This document shows positions 1-8,206 of a stretch of DNA of 46,554 nt, piece by piece. This DNA is from JALOOE01 sp964423545 (GTDB taxonomy: Bacteria; Chloroflexota; Anaerolineae; CG2-30-64-16). Below the pieces are notes generated by a model. The model ran no database searches. It saw only the letters and a program-made list of their open reading frames with translations, and had not been told where the DNA came from. The first letter of the stretch is position 1, and every line of letters starts with the position of its first letter. A program made the position numbers and the translations under genes. Location of the stretch: contig CAYRFV010000006.1 of assembly GCA_964423545.1 (NCBI GenBank), positions 1 through 46,554 on the forward strand. Direction: 5' to 3'.

Positions 1-114
1 CCGATCCTGATCGCGCGGATCACCCATGAAGAGGAGGTGCTGGAGCGGGAGCTGGCCGGCTATCGCGACTACCAGCGCGCCACGCGATATCGGCTGCTGC
101 CCGGCGTCTGGTGA
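1..114 (+). CDS. Isoprenylcysteine carboxyl methyltransferase-like protein, C-terminal fragment
   Basis: Only the last 37 codons lie in the window, read in frame 1 and ending at TGA 112-114. The fragment contains RITHEEEVL, then ELAGYRDY, and ends RYRLLPGVW. This pattern (an EE pair, a GY..Y element and a terminal RLxPGxW) is typical of the C-terminus of bacterial ICMT/PEMT-like integral membrane SAM-dependent methyltransferases. In that family the segment is the cytosolic tail that closes over the SAM and substrate site. The start and membrane segments lie upstream of the window, so the substrate cannot be judged. The gene converges on the serine hydrolase remnant that follows. The 130 bases between them show no further gene. 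Confidence 0.6.
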   Translation, partial: PILIARITHEEEVLERELAGYRDYQRATRYRLLPGVW

Positions 115-244
115 GGGCATGGTCGGCACAGGGAGGATCCCATGGCATATCGGGTTCACCGGTGCCAAATAGAGATTAGCCACTTGGCCGATGCGCGGCC
201 GGCAATCCGTCATATCATGAAAGCGACCGTTTCTTCTTCAGGCC

Positions 245-844
245 TCAACCCGGCGGCCGCTGGGCGGCGGGCACGATGTACTGCTCGATCAAATCGAAGA
301 TCGCATCGTGGCCGCCGGTCGCTGCGGTTGTGACCACGATCAGGTTCAGATCGGGAACCACGAAAGCTCGACCGGGAAAAAAGCCCGCGACAGGCTGCGC
401 GATCCCGCTGATTGCGTCTCTGTCGACGGCCATGCCGACGAGCGTCGCGATGAAGCTCTTGGTGCAGGAGTAGATCTCTCGCCGCGTGTCGGGCCGGGTG
501 TCACCGAAGTAGTTTTCGCTGACAATGTAGCCGTTGCGAATTACCAGGAGGCTGTGGAGATTGAGGCCCTGGGCTTTCACAGCGTCCAGCATCTGCTCGA
601 GTCTGGCAGCATCCATGCCTTGCTCTGCGGGCGAGGCCGTGCGCCAGCCGCGGGTGGGCCAGTAGTCGGGCTGGGGCCGGGCCGGCGGCAGCGCCATGGA
701 GCCAGCGGGCGAGGCGGTCGGTGCGGACTGTGTGAACGATGCCTCGGAAACCGCGAGGCGCCGGCTTTGGCAGCCGATCAGGAACACGCTGAGGGCGCAG
801 CAGAACAGCAGCGTGGTCCGCGTGAGCAACGGCGGGCGCTTCAT
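245..844 (-). pseudogene. Serine hydrolase (class C beta-lactamase fold) lipoprotein with internal deletion
   Basis: The 199-residue frame starts with a good Shine-Dalgarno (GGAGG, 8 nt before ATG 844). It has a lipoprotein signal ending FLIGC (C25). Next comes the beginning of a PF00144-type serine hydrolase: a conserved VIRNGYIVSE strand and the nucleophile motif SCTK (S126, K129), then PVAGFFP. At about residue 157 it jumps directly to what is normally the C-terminal part of the family (FVVPDLNLIVVTTAATGG and a terminal EQYIVPAA helix). Family members are roughly 350-450 residues, so about 200 residues are missing, including the YxN-type motif and most of the fold. The reading frame is preserved across the junction (about nt 370-378). 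I infer an in-frame deletion and an inactive product. An unusual mini-protein is possible but less likely. Confidence 0.7.
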
Positions 845-896
845 TTGGTTCGCCTCCGGGAGTCCATGTCACCGGCGCGCACCCGAGCGCGCCTTC

Positions 897-2342
897 TTAC
901 ACCTTGGCGCCCTGCGCCAACTGCCGTCGCGTCCACTGGTTCAGGATCGGGTCGCGCGTCTCTTCGAGCCAGGCCAGCATCCGGCGACGCATGTGCGCCA
1001 GTGCCTCAGCTCCCGCCGGCTTGGCTGCCAGATTGACAATCTCAGCCGGATCGGCCGCCAGATCGTAGAGTTCGTCCTCGGCGGTCAGGTTCCAGACATA
1101 CTTCCAGCGGCGATCGCGCACCATGCGCTGGCTGTAGAGGCCGAACTGGTTGCCGAAGTACATGCAGAAGATATCTTGGCGCCGGCTTCCCCCGCCGCGC
1201 AACTGGGGCAACAGGCTCATCCCCGCGAAGGTGTCCGGCGCCGGTGCGTTCGCGACCTCGCAGAAGGTGGCGGCCAGATCGATGCCGGTGGAGACGAAGG
1301 CATCAGAGGTATGGCCTGCCGGGACGATGCCGGGCCAGCGCAAGATGAGCGGGACGCGAACGATGTCGTCGTACATGACATAATGCTTATCGGCCATGCC
1401 GTGGCCGCCGCACAGGTCGCCGTGATCCGGGGTGTAGACAACGAGCGTGTTTTCCGCCAGGCCGAGGGCGTCCAGCGTGTCCAGGATCCGGCCGATCTGT
1501 GCGTCGATCAGCGATACCTCGCCCAGGTAGCGGGCCACGATCGGGGCCCACTGCGACCAACTCCAGCCATCGATCCCCCAGCTCCGCAGCTGCTGGCGTT
1601 GGATGTACGGCTTATCTGCTAACGGATCGCCGAAGCTGGGCCACGGCAAGATGGTCGCTGGGTCGTACATCGAAGCGTAGGGCTCCGGCACGACGTTCGG
1701 CAGGTGCGGCTCGTCGGTGTCCCAGCGAATGAAGAAGGGCCTGTCGAGTCCGCTCGCCTTCTGCAGCAGCCGGACGACCTCGCCGGCCCCCCATGCCAGT
1801 CGCGACTGCTCGGGGGTGATCTCGGGGTCCACCTCGCCCCAGAAGCCGTTCGTGCGCGGCGCGAGCCCGAGTCCCTGCGTCTTGCGCCAGGCATGATAGC
1901 CCGCGTTCGGTACGTAGTCCTCGAAGCCGAACTGCGTCGGATCCCGTTCTTGATCCACCTGCCACTTGCCGACATAGCCCAGGTAGTAGGGGCGGGGTGA
2001 CCCCGCCCCTACGCGGGGTGAATCCGCCCCTGCGTGGGGTGACCCCGCCCCTACCTTCCCTGCCAGTACTTCGCTCCACGTGGACAGACCCGGCCGCAGC
2101 ACCGCGGGCGACTCCAGCTTCTCATTGCAGATGACGCCGTGCTGGGTCGGCCAGGCTCCGGTGAGCAGCGAGGCGCGCGACGGCCGGCACACCGGGCTGG
2201 TGCAGAACGCGTGCCGAAACGTCGTGCCTTCGCGGATGAGGCGATCCAGGTTGGGCGTGCGGACGAGTGGATGCCCGTGGCCGCCGATGCAGTCGTAACG
2301 ATGTTGGTCGGTCTGGATGAGCAGAATGTTGGGTGTGGACAT
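897..2342 (-). CDS. Sulfatase family hydrolase (Cys-type)
   Basis: 481-residue arylsulfatase/alkaline phosphatase superfamily protein. The start is MSTPNILLIQTDQ at ATG 2342, preceded by GAGAGAACCGA; the open frame runs further upstream, but that part does not look like a sulfatase. The metal-binding TDQ (D12) and the formylglycine motif CRPSR (C52-R56) are present, as is a later PDHGDLCGGHG metal site. The Cys must be oxidised to formylglycine to act, and no clear FGE is in this window. Two oddities are visible. Residues 97-117 are three tandem 7-residue repeats (VGAGSPR-like) coded by a 3 x 21-nt GC-rich array dropped just before the conserved GY-GKW strand. That strand reads GKWQ, whereas most sulfatases have GKWH with an active-site His. 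The substrate is unknown. No signal peptide is seen, so it is probably cytoplasmic. Confidence 0.88.
   Translation of the reverse strand: MSTPNILLIQTDQHRYDCIGGHGHPLVRTPNLDRLIREGTTFRHAFCTSPVCRPSRASLLTGAWPTQHGVICNEKLESPAVLRPGLSTWSEVLAGKVGAGSPHAGADSPRVGAGSPRPYYLGYVGKWQVDQERDPTQFGFEDYVPNAGYHAWRKTQGLGLAPRTNGFWGEVDPEITPEQSRLAWGAGEVVRLLQKASGLDRPFFIRWDTDEPHLPNVVPEPYASMYDPATILPWPSFGDPLADKPYIQRQQLRSWGIDGWSWSQWAPIVARYLGEVSLIDAQIGRILDTLDALGLAENTLVVYTPDHGDLCGGHGMADKHYVMYDDIVRVPLILRWPGIVPAGHTSDAFVSTGIDLAATFCEVANAPAPDTFAGMSLLPQLRGGGSRRQDIFCMYFGNQFGLYSQRMVRDRRWKYVWNLTAEDELYDLAADPAEIVNLAAKPAGAEALAHMRRRMLAWLEETRDPILNQWTRRQLAQGAKV
1992..2054. repeat. 3 x 21-nt tandem palindromic repeat inside the sulfatase gene
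   Basis: Three contiguous 21-nt units (1992-2012, 2013-2033, 2034-2054) with the pattern GYGGGGTGA-MYCC-GCCCCTRC. The first unit plus its left flank (1986-2012) is a nearly perfect inverted repeat that begins GTAGGGGC and ends GCCCCTAC. Each unit is exactly seven codons, so the sulfatase frame is kept and the insert appears as residues 97-117. A second array with the same 21-nt period and the same GCCCCTAC terminus lies in the molybdenum hydroxylase gene at 44000-44070. Confidence 0.9.
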
Positions 2343-2536
2343 TCGGTTCTCTCTGGCTCGCTGCTGGCATGCCGGGCGTGACCTGGCGCCCGTCGGGGCG
2401 CTGGGCGAGCCACCTGATTCGGGCCCCGAGCAACGCACGGAAGCTGGGATGGCTGAATTCAGACATGGGGGCCACTCCGGTGCTCTCCACCGCGGAGGTG
2501 TCGCAGCCGGCCCCGCCTCCGCCAGCCGCCACGCAC

Positions 2537-2965
2537 TCAACCCGGCTTGGCCAGGCCGCGCGTCCGGTAGACCTCGGCGGCTTCGCGCACGAAAGCGGCT
2601 GTTTCCGGAGCCCGGTAGGCTTCGTCCAGGCGGACTGCCAACGCAAGCATCTGTTCGTAGGTCGCCCGGCCCGGGCGCAGCGTCTCGTACATGCGCAGCA
2701 GCTCGTCATTCGGGACGGCAGTCAGCTCGGCGGCGCGGCGCAGATTCGCGGCAAGCTGCGGAAAGCCCGCCTCCTGGGCAATGTCTGCCTGGCTGCGCAG
2801 CGCTTCCGGCGTGATGCGCAGATCGTCGTCCGTCAGCTCGCCGGCCGCCAGGGCTTCCAGGTCGATGTCGCCGGCCATCCGGCCGCTGGCAGCCTTCAGT
2901 TCGTCGATCGCGTTCTCCATCAGGGGATACCGATGGCTCGGCCCCCCAGTCGCTGCTTGCTGCAT
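2537..2965 (-). CDS. pduE: Diol/glycerol dehydratase small subunit
   Basis: 142 residues, close to the usual small (gamma) subunit of adenosylcobalamin-dependent propanediol/glycerol dehydratase. Recognisable blocks are YPLMENAIDELKAASGR, a DIDLEALAAGELTDDDLRIT segment, then PQLAANLRRAAELTAVP and LRPGRATYEQML. These match the PduE/DhaB3 family well. The start ATG (2965-2963) immediately follows the TAA of the fused large/medium subunit gene. Its ribosome-binding site (GGAGGAG) lies inside the last codons of that gene, so the two are translationally coupled. In the enzyme this subunit packs against the large-subunit barrel and is needed for the complex. The reactivase (DdrA/DdrB) and downstream aldehyde dehydrogenase genes usual in pdu loci are not in this window. 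Confidence 0.9.
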   Translation of the reverse strand: MQQAATGGPSHRYPLMENAIDELKAASGRMAGDIDLEALAAGELTDDDLRITPEALRSQADIAQEAGFPQLAANLRRAAELTAVPNDELLRMYETLRPGRATYEQMLALAVRLDEAYRAPETAAFVREAAEVYRTRGLAKPG

Positions 2966-5281
2966 TTACTCCTCCGGCTCCCAATCGAACCACAGCTCTT
3001 GCGGCGGCCGGTCGGCGATCTCATCCGTCTCGCGGCGGTGCAAGAGCGCCGTCTTGACGATCAGCCGCAGCCGGGCCCAGTTGTCGACCTTCACGCCCAC
3101 CGGAACGGGCGGGACGTTTCTGGCATACCTTGCAGCATTACGGCCGATTGCCCGATAGGTTTCGAGGGTCAGGTTGGGCGACTGAGGGAAGAGCTCCAGG
3201 TTGTTGAGCCGCGCCAGCCCGCGCTTGTGGATGACCGTTGTGCCCCGCGATTGGAGACCGATTGCGATGCCGGACCCGCTGATCTCCGCTCCCGCGTATC
3301 CGATGGCGGCCAGATCCGAACTGCGGTACACCTTGATCACTCGCGCGGTGAGCCCCTCATCCGCCACCCCGGAAAGGATGGCTGCTAGCACTGCCTCATG
3401 CTCCAGCCCCCCGATGGTGCGGGTCAGCGCCGTGTTGAACCCGGGGCCGACGGCGACGATGACCTCTGTCCGCGTGCTGGCGCGCGCCGGACCGATCTCG
3501 ACAAGCTTGGGGGACGGCGGACCGGTGTGCGGCGCCACGAACTCGCGCGGGGATTGCGCCTGGCGGATCGCTTGGAGCGCGTCCCACCGCTCCCCTTGCA
3601 GCCGATAGCCCGTGCCGGGGCCGGTGTAGTCGTTGGGGTCGCTGATGGCGCTGAGCACGTGGAAGCGGGGCCTCAGCTCGGAAGCGGATGCGCCAGGCCT
3701 GCGCCGAAGCTCGTCATCGCGGCGTGCGGTTTGGGCGGCCGGTCGGATGGCCTGAAAGATCGCGGCGGGCTGCAGATAGTCGCCGGCCAGCCGCTGTCGA
3801 CCCATTTCCAGGATGTTGTCCGCCACGTCTCGAAACCCGTGGCGTCGCAGCGCATCGACCACGGTCAGCATGCCCTGGTCGCTGCCCAGGAAGCGGTCGG
3901 CTGCGGCCAGGTCGGCCACGGCGTCGCGCGGGGGCATATCGTCGCTGCTGTGCGCCACGGTCGCTGCCGTCACCTCGTCATCGGTGATGGCCGGGAAGCC
4001 AAGCCCGGCGTACACCGCCTGGATGGCTCGCGCTGCCCGCTCCCGGGTTGCCAGCGCCGCTGCTTCGGTTGCCGGCAGCACGCCGCCGTCGACCTGCATG
4101 TCGCGCTGGAGCACGTTCCAGTCGTCGAAGTCCTCGGCGTCGAAGTTCCCGCCGCCGAAGAGGTTGTCGCGTTTCGGGATGGCGCTGTAACCGGAGCAGA
4201 TGAAGTCGGTGCCGGGGACGAATTGAAGCATCAGCTTGGCCGATTTGCGCATCGTCGAGTGCGACGCAAGCGCATCGTTGCCCGAAGCGCATTCGAGTCC
4301 GAGCATGGAGGCCAGCAGGTTCTCGGCCAGCACGGCCCGCACACCTCCGGGCAGCGACTCCGGCAGCGCGATGCACGAGATCGAGCCGTTTTGCACCCCT
4401 TGGCTGCCCGCTCCCTTCGTCACCAACAGGCAACGCGCCTCCAGGTAGAGCATCGAGCAGCGCTCGGCGTGGCCCATCAGCGCCTCCGATCCGGCGCCGG
4501 AGGTGAAACGCACTTTGACCCCGCGCGATGCGTAGGCCGAGGCCAGAAATCCTTTTGACCAGGGGGTGTCGTCACCGTCGATGAACGCCCGTTCCGTACC
4601 GTAGACGGACAACGTTTCGGCGTAGGTAGTCAGACCCTTCATGGCGATTCGCAGACCCAACGCCTCTTCGACGGCGCACTGTGTGAGCACGCCGCCGCGG
4701 CCCGTCTGAGCGCCGACCAGGATCGCAAGCGCGTTGAAGGGCGCGTTTCGGGCCACCCGCACCGTGGTTTCGACTTCGGCGAAGCCGCGCAGCGCCGCCT
4801 CGGCTGCATCGGCCGCGAGGAGCGCCGGATGCTCTCGCCAATTGGTCACGTGCGCCTGGTTCGCCGGCGTACGCCGCACGCGCATCTTGCCCAGGCCGAC
4901 CATCATCTCCATTACGGTCATGTGCCGGATAATCTCGACCAGTCGGGCCGGGGTGCAGCCGCAGGCCAGCCGGCGAACCTCAACCTGGGGTACGTTGATA
5001 TCGACCAACATGCGCGCGATCTGCAGCGCCGGGGTCGCCATCGCTTCTGCCGCGACCGCCAGGTCGAGTGCGCGGTCGGCAATGAAGATGTCGATGGCAT
5101 CGAAATCGGCCCGGGGCTTGCCGTCCATTTCGACCACGCGGCCCGCGTCGATGCGCAGGCTCGGCCGGGGGTCGTATGGGCTGTCGGCGACGATCAGGCC
5201 GGCTTCGGGCCACGGCTCGACATAGGTCTCTTTGTTGATGTCACGTTCGGCGAGGATGGCGAAACGCCGGGAGGAGGGCAT
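2966..5281 (-). CDS. pduCD: Fused large-medium subunit of B12-dependent diol/glycerol dehydratase
   Basis: 771-residue protein combining what are normally two proteins. Residues 1 to about 580 are the catalytic large subunit (PduC/DhaB1, TIM barrel). Compared with the Klebsiella oxytoca enzyme, all residues that bind substrate and potassium are kept, shifted by one: Q142 and H144 in NQAHVTN, E171, E222 in YAETLS, Q297 in VQNGS, D336 in GND and S363 in CSGYSA. Residues about 592-760 are the medium subunit (PduD/DhaB2), starting EIGPARASTRTEVIVAVGPGFN and including GIAIGLQSRGTTVIHKR; it helps hold adenosylcobalamin. The join is a short Pro-rich linker near 580-592. A roughly 25-residue Arg-rich insert (about 511-538) sits before the conserved NDYTGPGTGYRLQGERW block. 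The enzyme converts 1,2-diols or glycerol to aldehydes. The medium subunit's usual N-terminal extension, used for microcompartment targeting or solubility, is absent. ATG 5281 has GGGAG upstream. Confidence 0.9.
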   Translation of the reverse strand: MPSSRRFAILAERDINKETYVEPWPEAGLIVADSPYDPRPSLRIDAGRVVEMDGKPRADFDAIDIFIADRALDLAVAAEAMATPALQIARMLVDINVPQVEVRRLACGCTPARLVEIIRHMTVMEMMVGLGKMRVRRTPANQAHVTNWREHPALLAADAAEAALRGFAEVETTVRVARNAPFNALAILVGAQTGRGGVLTQCAVEEALGLRIAMKGLTTYAETLSVYGTERAFIDGDDTPWSKGFLASAYASRGVKVRFTSGAGSEALMGHAERCSMLYLEARCLLVTKGAGSQGVQNGSISCIALPESLPGGVRAVLAENLLASMLGLECASGNDALASHSTMRKSAKLMLQFVPGTDFICSGYSAIPKRDNLFGGGNFDAEDFDDWNVLQRDMQVDGGVLPATEAAALATRERAARAIQAVYAGLGFPAITDDEVTAATVAHSSDDMPPRDAVADLAAADRFLGSDQGMLTVVDALRRHGFRDVADNILEMGRQRLAGDYLQPAAIFQAIRPAAQTARRDDELRRRPGASASELRPRFHVLSAISDPNDYTGPGTGYRLQGERWDALQAIRQAQSPREFVAPHTGPPSPKLVEIGPARASTRTEVIVAVGPGFNTALTRTIGGLEHEAVLAAILSGVADEGLTARVIKVYRSSDLAAIGYAGAEISGSGIAIGLQSRGTTVIHKRGLARLNNLELFPQSPNLTLETYRAIGRNAARYARNVPPVPVGVKVDNWARLRLIVKTALLHRRETDEIADRPPQELWFDWEPEE

Positions 5282-5382
5282 GGTTCAGGCTCCCACGAAC
5301 GACGCGTCACGAAGTGCGCGGGTGATCGAGCGCGCCGGCGTCAGCGTGTGCTGGCTAAGGAGCGCGCTGGCGGCGCGGGAAG

Positions 5383-5410
5383 GGCAGGTCTCTGGCGCGG
5401 CTTGCACCGC
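5383..5410 (-). promoter_or_regulatory. Possible remnant of a cobalamin riboswitch upstream of the dehydratase
   Basis: Read on the minus strand, 5397-5410 is GCGGTGCAAGCCGC, like the conserved GGTGCAA hairpin of cobalamin riboswitches. It is followed directly by 5383-5396, GCCAGAGACCTGCC, which matches the B12-box consensus GCCAGGAGACCTGCC with one base missing. In an intact riboswitch roughly 80 nt lie between these elements, and that core is absent here. The position, about 100 nt upstream of an adenosylcobalamin-dependent enzyme, fits. The shortness argues for a decayed element or chance. Confidence 0.35.
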
Positions 5411-5444
5411 AGCATCCGGTCCGATCGATCGCTTCGGGATCGCG

Positions 5445-5870
5445 TCAGGCGTCCTGGCGCGCCGACTTGGCCGCGCGCACTGCGTTCAGGTACGTTTCCT
5501 CTGTCTTGAGAACGTGTTGAAGGACCTGAAGGACCGACCAGCCGCCGTCCGCAGGCGGCGCCGTCGCGTCCTCGTCGCTCAGTCCCACCGTCACGCCAAG
5601 CAGCATTCCCCAGGCCAGTTCAGCCTCGGCCAGCATGCGCTCGGGTGGATTCGGCGCACGGCCGATGGCTACGCGGGCGGCCCCCGCCTGGCTGGCATGC
5701 TCGCGCATGTGGTCTCCGAACCGCAGCAGCACGCGCCGTAGATCGTCCCAGCGCGGCATACCGGTGGGCAGCGCGAAGTCCGCTTCGGTGAGGCCGGCGC
5801 ACTCGGCCAGCGTTTCTTCGCGCCTGCCGCGGATTTGGGCGAGCAGCGTATCAAGTTCCGTGCGAGCCAT
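5445..5870 (-). CDS. DinB/YfiT-like four-helix protein
   Basis: 141 residues from MARTELDTLLAQI. The start is chosen because ATG 5870 is preceded by AAGGAGGCTTTG; the frame extends 13 codons further upstream without such a signal. Helical pattern with a His-rich helix (GDHMREHASQ) and a C-terminal WSVLQVLQHVLKTEETYL segment, which is the typical DinB-2/mycothiol-type metal-binding helix arrangement (three His around a divalent metal). Members act as thiol-dependent transferases or have unknown roles. Its stop lies 163 nt upstream of the dehydratase start on the same strand, so they could be co-transcribed. Specific function not recognised. Confidence 0.65.
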   Translation of the reverse strand: MARTELDTLLAQIRGRREETLAECAGLTEADFALPTGMPRWDDLRRVLLRFGDHMREHASQAGAARVAIGRAPNPPERMLAEAELAWGMLLGVTVGLSDEDATAPPADGGWSVLQVLQHVLKTEETYLNAVRAAKSARQDA

Positions 5871-6032
5871 CAAAGCCTCCTTGGGCCCAGTGGAAAGCGA
5901 AGCAGGCACGGAGCGCCCTGCTCACGGGGCAACCCCGCTTGAATCCTGCGGCGGCGCGGCACAGGACGCCACCGCAGGCAGGGCTTCATGCTCCAGCGCC
6001 AAGCTTCGGCGACCGTCCCCCAGGTGTCACCG

Positions 6033-6788
6033 CTACGCTTTCCCCATCTTGCGCAAGTTCTCCAAGCAGAGAGAGACGACCTCCAGCGGCGGGTACTTGT
6101 AGCTCTCCTGCTCCACGATGTACCATTCGGTGCCGCCTTGAGTCTCACACAGATCGAAAACACGCTGCCACGGCACATCGCCTTCGCCGAGAATCGCCAG
6201 CGAATCGGTCGCGGCATACTCCTTGAGGTGCACGGTGATTGCCCGGCCCGGATAGCGCGCCAGATAGGGGATCGGGTCGCCACCGCCGTGTAACGCGTTG
6301 CCGATATCCACCTGCATGATCACATCCGGCCGCGCGTGGCTGAAAAAGGTGTCCCACGGCAGCTCGCCATCCATCGGCTGGAATTCGATGAAGTGGTTGT
6401 GGTAGCCCGTGCGCATCCCAAAGGGTGCGAGCCGCTCAGCGATCTCGTTGAACATGCTCGCCGTGCGCTGCCAGGCGCTGCGCGAGCTGCGGTGCTCCTC
6501 GGCGAGACCAGGGACGACCAGGTAGCGGTTGCCGAGGATCTGGTTGAACTCGACCGTGCGCGGCAGCGCGTCGCCCAGCAAGGTGTCAAGGCGGATATGG
6601 GTGCCGCAGCACTGCAGGCCGAGGTCATCGAGCATCGACCGCAACTCCTTGGCGCTGCGGTCATAGTAGCCGGCGAACTCCACGCCCGCGTAGCCCATTC
6701 TGGCCACGGCGGCCAGTGTGCCGGGCAAATCCGCGGCGCAGTCGTTGCGGACGGAATAGAGCTGCAAACCCACAGGAATCGATCGCAT
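6033..6788 (-). CDS. Sugar phosphate isomerase/epimerase (xylose isomerase-like TIM barrel)
   Basis: 251 residues starting MRSIPVGLQLYSVRND at ATG 6788, which has GGGAGG 6 nt upstream; the longer open frame before this start is a shadow of the neighbouring gene. Hallmarks of the AP-endonuclease-2-like family: VGLQLYSVRN at strand 1, MGYAGVEFAGYY at strand 2, the metal-binding YHNH, DIGN, HLKEY and a late EQESY strand near the C-terminus. Such proteins use a divalent metal to isomerise or epimerise keto sugars, or act as inosose dehydratases. The start lies 14 nt downstream of the phosphatase-methyltransferase gene on the same strand, so it is probably expressed from the promoter at 8267-8295. 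Substrate not determinable from sequence. Confidence 0.85.
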   Translation of the reverse strand: MRSIPVGLQLYSVRNDCAADLPGTLAAVARMGYAGVEFAGYYDRSAKELRSMLDDLGLQCCGTHIRLDTLLGDALPRTVEFNQILGNRYLVVPGLAEEHRSSRSAWQRTASMFNEIAERLAPFGMRTGYHNHFIEFQPMDGELPWDTFFSHARPDVIMQVDIGNALHGGGDPIPYLARYPGRAITVHLKEYAATDSLAILGEGDVPWQRVFDLCETQGGTEWYIVEQESYKYPPLEVVSLCLENLRKMGKA

Positions 6789-6802
6789 TGCTGCCTCCCT
6801 CT

Positions 6803-8206
6803 TTATGATGACGCCAGCCGCGCCAGCAGCCGCAGCCGGCGTTGCGTGAAGGTGATCTCCCCGTTCTTGCCGCGCTGAATTCGCAGGCCGGCCGCGTCGC
6901 CATCCATGCTCGTTTGCATCATTCTGCTGACGGTCGCGCCCGTCTCCGGAGTGGCGGCCGCCAGGTTCAGCCATTCGTCGAGAACGAGCGGTTTGTCGTA
7001 GACCTCCGCCCGGTCGATCCGAAAGCCGGACTCGCGCAGCCGCAGCTCGAGTTCCGATTCGCTGTAGAGCCTGACGAACGCAGGGCTGCGCTGCGTTTCG
7101 ATAGCCTGATGTGTGGCGCGTTTGACGGGGTTCTCGCTGCCGATCAGCTCGTCGAGGGCCAGCCTGCCGCCGGCTTTGAGCGCCCGTTGCAGTTGAGCGA
7201 ACAGCACCGCTGCGTCGCGCACGTACGGGCACAGATCGCAGCAGGTCGCCAGATCGAAGGCGGCTTTGTAACCTGGCAGAGCAGTGGCGTCGGCCCATCG
7301 GATCGCCACATTGGTGATGGCCAGCGCCTGGCGCGCCTGCTCCGCACGTTCGAGCATCGCCGGCGAAATGTCGACGGCGGTGACGTGGGAGACATGCGGT
7401 GCGAATGCCAGCGCTGCGGCGCCGGCGCCCGTCCCGACATCCAACACTCGGTCGAGCGGTCGAGGGGCGCAGAGGGCGACCAAAGCGCGCAGCCGTGGCT
7501 CGACGACCTTGCTGGGTGACAGCGATAGGCGGGTCGCCACCCGGTCGAAGTGGTCGATCACTGCCCTGGTCTGGCTGGACCCGGACCACGGCAGGACCGC
7601 CGGCGTGCTTGACTCGGTGAGGTGGGCGCGCTCATTGTGACAGATCAGCCGCCAGCGGCCGTCCTGCCAGGCCAGGTGGGTCACCCCGCCGTTCTCCGTG
7701 AAGACCGGCATCTGATGGCCGCCGAACAGGCTGCGCAGGATCGTGCCGATCGCGCCGCCATGCGACACGACGATGACCGACTGTCCCTCATGGGCCCGTA
7801 GGAGCCGGGCCAGCGCATCCCGCAGACGCTCACGAAATGCGGTGTATAACGGAGCATTCGTGGCATCGGGCAGCCAGCGGCTGTCCCAAAGGGCAAGGGG
7901 CTGCTCCGGCGCAGACGGGAGCTCCTGCCAGTACGGTTGATCCGTTTCCTCGAAGCCTGGAAGCACCTCCACACTCAGGCCGATGCGCTGTCCGATCACC
8001 TCCGCGGTCTGGAGGGCGCGCGTCAGGGAGCTGGCGATCAGCGCATCGGCCTGGACGTGACGCGCCAGCCAGTCTGCGACCAGGTGGGTCTGATGCCAGC
8101 CGAGCTCAGTGAGGCCGCTATCTCCGCCCAGGCTCGCGCCGTCGCGGTTCTGGAGCGACTGGCCATGCCGTACGAAAATGATGTGGGTGGCGTTCGATTC
8201 GGGCGT
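6803..8206 (-). CDS. Histidine phosphatase - class I methyltransferase fusion
   Basis: A single frame codes for two enzymes. The N-terminal part (residues 1 to about 200) is a phosphoglycerate mutase-like histidine phosphatase: HIIFVRHGQS holds the catalytic His (H14) and VIVVSHGGAIG the second His (about H149). The C-terminal part (about 213-467) is a SAM-dependent methyltransferase with motif I VLDVGTGAG (about 254-262) and a DISPAMLERA acidic loop. The RHG motif lies upstream of the first GTG (7999), so the gene must start earlier. Between the in-frame TGA at 8245-8243 and the RHG motif there is no ATG, GTG, TTG or CTG. I place the start at ACG 8206, where MTPESNATHIIFVRHG would be expected if it were ATG, with AGGC a few bases upstream. 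A good promoter lies about 60 nt before it. Physiological role unknown. Confidence 0.75.
   Translation of the reverse strand, partial: TPESNATHIIFVRHGQSLQNRDGASLGGDSGLTELGWHQTHLVADWLARHVQADALIASSLTRALQTAEVIGQRIGLSVEVLPGFEETDQPYWQELPSAPEQPLALWDSRWLPDATNAPLYTAFRERLRDALARLLRAHEGQSVIVVSHGGAIGTILRSLFGGHQMPVFTENGGVTHLAWQDGRWRLICHNERAHLTESSTPAVLPWSGSSQTRAVIDHFDRVATRLSLSPSKVVEPRLRALVALCAPRPLDRVLDVGTGAGAAALAFAPHVSHVTAVDISPAMLERAEQARQALAITNVAIRWADATALPGYKAAFDLATCCDLCPYVRDAAVLFAQLQRALKAGGRLALDELIGSENPVKRATHQAIETQRSPAFVRLYSESELELRLRESGFRIDRAEVYDKPLVLDEWLNLAAATPETGATVSRMMQTSMDGDAAGLRIQRGKNGEITFTQRRLRLLARLASS

Noticed and set aside
1986..2054. CRISPR-like array
   Set aside because: Units are contiguous with no spacers, lie inside a gene and are translated in frame; no cas genes nearby.
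897..2540. Longer start for the sulfatase (547 aa)
   Set aside because: The extra 66 residues have no family similarity; MSTPNILLIQTDQ with a ribosome-binding site is the family-typical start.
2333..3388. 351-aa open frame on the plus strand
   Set aside because: Opposite the coupled diol dehydratase genes and without any family pattern.
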